Positions 5,850-9,178 of a stretch of 9,178 nt of DNA are shown here, in pieces. The notes under the pieces were generated by a model that searched no databases, was not told the origin of the DNA, and was given only the letters and a program-made list of their open reading frames with translations. The DNA lies in NCBI GenBank assembly GCA_003133075.1, contig PKZN01000084.1, positions 80,404 to 89,581 on the forward strand. Reading direction: 5' to 3'. The position numbers were made by a program, and so were the translations under genes. Source of the stretch: Acidimicrobiaceae bacterium (GTDB lineage: Bacteria > Actinomycetota > Acidimicrobiia > Acidimicrobiales > RAAP-2). Position 1 is the stretch's first letter; the number at the start of each line of letters is the position of its first letter.

Positions 5850-6731
5850 TTGGCTGATCGAAGACACAGCGGCGCTCAAGACTCGACGTCGCGCCGGTGG
5901 GCTGCCTTCGTCGGCACGGCGCTCATGGTGACGCTCGCCGCGACGTGCACCGGATCAAGTGCGCTCGCGGCGTCGAAGTCCTGGATTGACTACTTCCCGA
6001 AGGACGTTGGTCGCAGTTGCCGGATTGAACTGCCGTCGCACTCAATGAGGCAGGGCTCGAGCGTGATTACGTTCTCCGGAGGTGAACAGACCAAGCTCTT
6101 GTCGATAGGTCGGTCGTCCGAGGGAAGCTTGTTCACGTTTCGAACTACCATTCACGCCAAACAAGCTGACAGCGTCCCATCCGACAATCCTGGGATAGCG
6201 CCAATTTCTTCCACACAAATCGTCGAGTACCTGGTCCTGAAGGATGGACAATTCGAAGCGCCTCTCGAGAACCAAATCGACTTGCAGGGCGAGTTTGTCT
6301 ATCGCGGCCACGTCGTGTATCCGTCAATCGCGAGCATTGCGAGCGGGAGGTCGGAGGCGACGCACCTGTCCTTCTCGTACGCTCCATCGACGCCGACGGG
6401 AGTCGCGGATATGGAAGCTCTCACGAAGGGGCACGGCAAAATCCTGGAAGGGGTCGTTGACTACCGAGTGTCGGGTCTTCTTCGAGACTCACTCCACACC
6501 CCCAACGGCACGTTCCACGGCGTCGTCGGCTTGGACGTTGATCCCATCGGTTTCACCGTGCGCAACGCCGTGAACACATCGACGGCGTCGGCGCTGGCGG
6601 CGGACTTCGAAAAGAGCGCGAGCGCCGAGACCACGACGATCTGGTACGCACCCGGCTTAGGCTCGGTCAGCGTGTGGCAGAGGGCCACTTCCGGGAAGAC
6701 GGTCGTCGCGGATGCACACTGCACCAACTGA
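5850..6731 (+). CDS. Secreted protein of unknown function
   Basis: This 293-aa protein is read from TTG 5850, with GGGAG 10 bases upstream. The next in-frame ATG (5925) would cut into the signal peptide. The N terminus has basic residues (R15, R16), a hydrophobic core (about 17-32) and an AxA cleavage site after SALA (A40), so export by signal peptidase I is expected. C33 does not sit in a proper lipobox. The mature protein is beta-rich in appearance and has only two Cys, C57 and C291, which could join its two ends. A C-terminal IWYAPGLGSVSVW segment recalls the apG-G-V strand seen in some secreted DUF3108/TapB-like proteins, but I would not assign it. It lies between the converging arms of the ABC importer and is less G+C-rich by eye, suggesting later insertion. 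A short AGGT/ACCT hairpin with T5 (about 6769-6785) is the only possible terminator. Confidence 0.75.
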   Translation: MADRRHSGAQDSTSRRWAAFVGTALMVTLAATCTGSSALAASKSWIDYFPKDVGRSCRIELPSHSMRQGSSVITFSGGEQTKLLSIGRSSEGSLFTFRTTIHAKQADSVPSDNPGIAPISSTQIVEYLVLKDGQFEAPLENQIDLQGEFVYRGHVVYPSIASIASGRSEATHLSFSYAPSTPTGVADMEALTKGHGKILEGVVDYRVSGLLRDSLHTPNGTFHGVVGLDVDPIGFTVRNAVNTSTASALAADFEKSASAETTTIWYAPGLGSVSVWQRATSGKTVVADAHCTN

Positions 6732-6795
6732 TTCATGAAGCACGATGTCGTTCGAATCCCGAGTGCCAGGTCCTCACCTTTTTACGTACACGCGG

Positions 6796-7728
6796 CTAGC
6801 GCTCGAGGAGTCGGACCTCGAACGTGTCGCGCAGCGCGTCGCCGATGTAGTTGATCGAGACGACCACGAGGATGAAGACCAACGCCAGGGGATAGATCTC
6901 CCACCAGTAGCCATTCGAGATCTGGGCCGTGCCGTTCTGCAGCATCGTGCCCCAGTCGGTCTGAGGAGGGAGAATCCCGAGTCCCAGGAAACCCAGTGCC
7001 GAAAGGAACAAGATTGCGTCGGCCACGGAGAAGGTGGCGACAGTGACGATGTTGCTGATGGAGTTCGGGAATACGTGACGACGAATGATGTGCCACTTTC
7101 GTGCTCCCATGGCGGTGGCCGCCTGGGTGTATTCGAGTTTCTTGATCAATAGAGCATCCCCACGGATGATGCGGGCGTTCGCCCACCATCCGGTGACGCC
7201 GATGATGATGATCAAGAACGTCGTCGATCGTGAGAAGATCGTGAACAAACTGATGAGCAAAAAGAGGTAGGGAATCGAGAGGAAGGCGTCGAGAATTCGC
7301 ATCATGACGGTGTCGACAACCCCGCCGACGAAACCCGAAACCATGCCGTAGATCGTGCCCACGATGATCGTGATGAGTCCGGCCAGCATGCCCAACGTCA
7401 AGGAGTACTCGCCGCCGTACATGATCCGACCGAGTTCGTCGAAGCCTGAGCTGTCCGTACCGAGCCAGTGCGCTGCGGAAGGGTGGGCGTCCCACACCGC
7501 ACTCAGCGCAATAGCTTGATTGGTCTGATTGGTGTGGTAAAACAGCGGGCCCACGTAGCAAAAGATCAGCACCAAGATGAGGTAGGTGACCGACGCGATT
7601 GCCAACTTGTTGTGCATGAAGATGCGCAGTCGCTGACGCCACATCGGGACGATATCGTCGGCCTTCAGTTCTTCGACCCGCAGCGGGTCGATCGAGAGCG
7701 TCAGGGCCTGTTCGTCGAGGATGCTCAC
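6796..7728 (-). CDS. Peptide-type ABC importer permease (DppC/OppC type)
   Basis: This 310-aa inner-membrane permease is of the binding-protein-dependent transport family. A cytoplasmic N terminus (1-42) precedes a helix at about 43-62, then a periplasmic loop with HWLGTDSSGFDELGRIMYGG (87-106), a hallmark of DppC/OppC proteins. Further helices lie at about 108-130, 146-181, 229-251 and 279-296. The EAA loop that contacts the ATPase is YTQAATAMGARKWHIIRRHV (200-219). The GTG start overlaps the TGA stop of the DppB-type gene by 4 bases (GTGA) and has AAGGAG 7 bases upstream, so the two permeases are translationally coupled. Together they should form the channel served by the fused ATPase on the other strand. 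Substrate is unknown; peptides, nickel or sugars are all known in this family. Confidence 0.95.
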   Translation of the reverse strand: MSILDEQALTLSIDPLRVEELKADDIVPMWRQRLRIFMHNKLAIASVTYLILVLIFCYVGPLFYHTNQTNQAIALSAVWDAHPSAAHWLGTDSSGFDELGRIMYGGEYSLTLGMLAGLITIIVGTIYGMVSGFVGGVVDTVMMRILDAFLSIPYLFLLISLFTIFSRSTTFLIIIIGVTGWWANARIIRGDALLIKKLEYTQAATAMGARKWHIIRRHVFPNSISNIVTVATFSVADAILFLSALGFLGLGILPPQTDWGTMLQNGTAQISNGYWWEIYPLALVFILVVVSINYIGDALRDTFEVRLLER

Positions 7729-8696
7729 GAGGCCGCTCCTTGAATACGAATGCGAGGGTTCACGACGCCCAGCATGATGTCGGCGAGAAAGTTGCCAGCC
7801 AGTGTCAAAATGGTCGCCAACAACGTGATACCGAGCACCGTCGGAATGTCGACATTCGTCGCGGCGTTCACCGTTTGAATACCGAGTCCGGCGTAGTTAA
7901 AGACGCTCTCCACGATCAAGGCGCCGCCAATGAGACCGGGCAGCGAGAGACCAAGGATGGTGACAATCGGTCCGAGCGCGTTACGCATGGCGTGTCGAAA
8001 GAGCACTCGCGCGCCACTGCAGCCCTTCGCCTTCGCGGTGCGGACGTAGTCCTGCACCAAGACCTCGAGCACGGTACCGCGCATGAAGCGACTCAGTGTG
8101 GCGACTGAGACCATAGTGAGACAGGCTACGGGCAAGATGAAACCGATGGGATCAGTGAAGATCGCCCATGGCGCCACGCCGTCCGGCGGCGACGAGGGCA
8201 GGTGGGGCCAGCCGAAACTGAAGGCCTGCAGCATCAAAAGGCAGAGCAGGAAAAGTGGCATCGCGTACAGCACGAAGGCGAAGCCGGTGGCGGTGTAGTC
8301 AAAAGTGGTGTTACGACGCGACGCTTGGTAGATGCCGAGCGGGATCCCAATGATGATCGTGAAGATCAAAGAGGACAGAGCCAACCAGATCGTACGGGGC
8401 ACGTAGAGCGAGATGATGTTCCACACTGACAGGTTTTGCTTGTAGGAGTGCCCGAGGTTGAAGTGTAAGAACACCTGATCGAGGAAGTTCTTGAAGCGAA
8501 CGAAGTAGGGATGGTCCATCCCATTTACGAGCCCCCAGTGAGCCACCGTGCTGGGATTGGCGTGAGTGCCGAGTACGGAGTACGCGGGCGCCAAGATGCC
8601 CCCGGACTGAAAATAGGGCAACGTAAAGGTGAAGAGCATCACTATTAGCAATACGATGAGCGACTGGAAAAATCGCCGGATCACGTAGGCCAACAT
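7725..8696 (-). CDS. Peptide-type ABC importer permease (DppB/OppB type)
   Basis: This 323-aa inner-membrane permease starts with the typical MLAYVIRRFFQSLIVLLIVM, where the first helix begins almost at once. Helices follow at about 101-122, 136-160, 184-203, 245-265 and 286-310. The EAA loop is DYVRTAKAKGCSGARVLFRH (216-235), which docks on the ATPase, and the C-terminal VNPRIR is also usual. ATG 8696 is chosen because DppB/OppB proteins begin just before helix one. The frame can be extended to ATG 8792 (32 more residues), but that start lies in the terminator region and the extension has no family likeness. TACACT 8 bases before ATG 8696 and the absence of a Shine-Dalgarno point to its own near-leaderless promoter. 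It pairs with the DppC-type permease, which it overlaps by 4 bases. Confidence 0.93.
   Translation of the reverse strand: MLAYVIRRFFQSLIVLLIVMLFTFTLPYFQSGGILAPAYSVLGTHANPSTVAHWGLVNGMDHPYFVRFKNFLDQVFLHFNLGHSYKQNLSVWNIISLYVPRTIWLALSSLIFTIIIGIPLGIYQASRRNTTFDYTATGFAFVLYAMPLFLLCLLMLQAFSFGWPHLPSSPPDGVAPWAIFTDPIGFILPVACLTMVSVATLSRFMRGTVLEVLVQDYVRTAKAKGCSGARVLFRHAMRNALGPIVTILGLSLPGLIGGALIVESVFNYAGLGIQTVNAATNVDIPTVLGITLLATILTLAGNFLADIMLGVVNPRIRIQGAAS
7736..7741 (-). promoter_or_regulatory. Ribosome binding site of the DppC-type permease
   Basis: Minus-strand AAGGAG lies 7 bases before the GTG at 7728, inside the end of the upstream permease gene. It supports the GTG start and translational coupling. 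Confidence 0.8.
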
Positions 8697-8704
8697 TGCA
8701 GCAA

Positions 8705-8710
8705 AGTGTA
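8705..8710 (-). promoter_or_regulatory. -10 box of the permease operon (TACACT)
   Basis: Minus-strand TACACT ends 8 bases before the DppB-type ATG. It would restart transcription after the terminator that closes the binding-protein gene. No clear -35 box. Confidence 0.4.
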
Positions 8711-8793
8711 TCAGTGGCCCCGGTTTGAAAGGTTTCGCCACGGCGAGTGGCGCTACTGTGACGATCTTCAGACCTCGCGGTGAAACGTCCATA

Positions 8794-8835
8794 AAACTGA
8801 TTCAGCCCCCTCTTTCGAGGGGGCTGAATCAGTTT
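8794..8835 (-). terminator. Strong hairpin terminator after the solute-binding protein gene
   Basis: A perfect 19-bp stem (8794-8812 with 8817-8835) has five consecutive G:C pairs near the loop, which reads GAAA on the minus strand. On the minus strand it is followed by a short T run (TTTT, counting the stem end). It lies 19 bases after the stop of the binding protein and about 100 bases before the permease start. Confidence 0.88.
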
Positions 8836-8854
8836 GGCCATCAGGCCCGTGGTT

Positions 8855-9178
8855 TTACTTCCCGAAGTACATGTACTCCGGCATGAAGTTCTGCAACGGG
8901 TTCGGCGCGAGGCCGTTGATACCGTTCACGCTCTTGGCCTTCAAGGTCTTGAGCGTCTCACCCGTTCCGTCGGCCTGAGGCTGGAAGAGCACTGGCAGCT
9001 GCTTCGCGGTGTACTCCGCGAATGCCTTCAACGGTGCGGTTCCGAACGTCGTGCCCTTGATGAGGGAGGTCTCAGTCGCGTTGGAGTAGTCACCGACGTT
9101 GAAACCGCCACCGGGGGCGAAGAGTGTCTCACCCGAGGGGTAGTAGTCAGGTGCGTAGCTCCAGCCGCCGCCCCATGA
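8855..9178 (-). CDS. Solute-binding protein of a peptide-type ABC importer (C-terminal 107 residues)
   Basis: Only the 3' end of the gene is in the window; its start lies beyond the right edge. The frame is open from 9178 to TAA at 8855-8857. The visible part begins SWGGGWSYAPDYYPSGETLF, which fits the family 5 extracellular solute-binding proteins (DppA/OppA/NikA type), where a W-x-PDYP-like segment followed by Gly/Asn-rich sequence precedes the C-terminal lobe. LPVLFQP and NPLQNFMPEYMYFGK at the end also fit. These proteins capture the substrate outside the membrane and deliver it to the permeases; here those are the next two genes downstream, after a terminator. The signal peptide or lipobox cannot be seen. 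No substrate can be inferred. Confidence 0.9.
   Translation of the reverse strand, partial: SWGGGWSYAPDYYPSGETLFAPGGGFNVGDYSNATETSLIKGTTFGTAPLKAFAEYTAKQLPVLFQPQADGTGETLKTLKAKSVNGINGLAPNPLQNFMPEYMYFGK

Noticed and set aside
6769..6785. Hairpin AGGT-CCTC-ACCT followed by T5 as terminator of the secreted-protein gene
   Set aside because: The stem has only four pairs, too weak to claim as a terminator.
6782..7642. Minus-strand frame of 286 codons overlapping the DppC-type permease
   Set aside because: It is a shifted frame of the permease gene and His/Arg-rich, while the permease frame shows helices and an EAA loop.
8697..8792. N-terminal extension of the DppB-type permease to ATG 8792
   Set aside because: The 32 extra residues lack family likeness, the ATG abuts the terminator stem, and a -10 box lies inside the extension just before the better ATG at 8696.

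Overview
The window looks like a chromosomal segment of a high-GC actinobacterium, perhaps Acidimicrobiia. The class-level placement is an inference. It rests on a CofC/FbiD-type enzyme for coenzyme F420, a free-standing Lys/Ala/Pro-rich histone-H1-like protein, a soluble actinobacterial-style TraG/VirD4 coupling ATPase, and several genes whose only visible start signal is a TANNNT -10 hexamer a few bases before the start codon, as in leaderless transcripts.

Left part (1-2366). A reading frame open to the window edge lies on the minus strand downstream of a 432-codon coupling-protein-like ATPase (minus, 450-1748). About 290 bases with no confident gene follow. They hold a TTGACA box, a near-perfect Shine-Dalgarno sequence with only tiny reading frames after it, two small hairpins and a 24-codon CxxC peptide frame. 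Next comes the Lys-rich repeat protein (plus, 2043-2312), closed by a 15-bp perfect hairpin terminator. The N-terminal half of the ATPase gene uses AT-ending codons (TTA, AGA) unlike its neighbours, which suggests transferred DNA.

Middle (2370-3627). cofC (minus) and rnhB (plus) diverge from a gap of about 43 bases. Both appear to be read from TANNNT boxes placed so close to the start codons that the mRNAs would have almost no leader.

Right part (3708-9178). This is a peptide-type ABC import locus in two arms. On the plus strand one polypeptide fuses both ATPases (DppD-DppF type), each half with a complete nucleotide site and a four-cysteine C-terminal cluster. On the minus strand, running toward it, are the C-terminal end of an extracytoplasmic solute-binding protein, a strong 19-bp hairpin terminator, then the two permeases (DppB/DppC type), which overlap by 4 bases. 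Between the converging arms sits a secreted protein of unknown function (plus, 5850-6731). Binding protein, two permeases and fused ATPase together make one complete importer; the substrate cannot be read from the sequence.

I see no CRISPR array, RNA gene, insertion sequence or clearly new multi-gene system. The least explained parts are the leader of the Lys-rich protein, that protein itself, the secreted protein and the left-edge reading frame.
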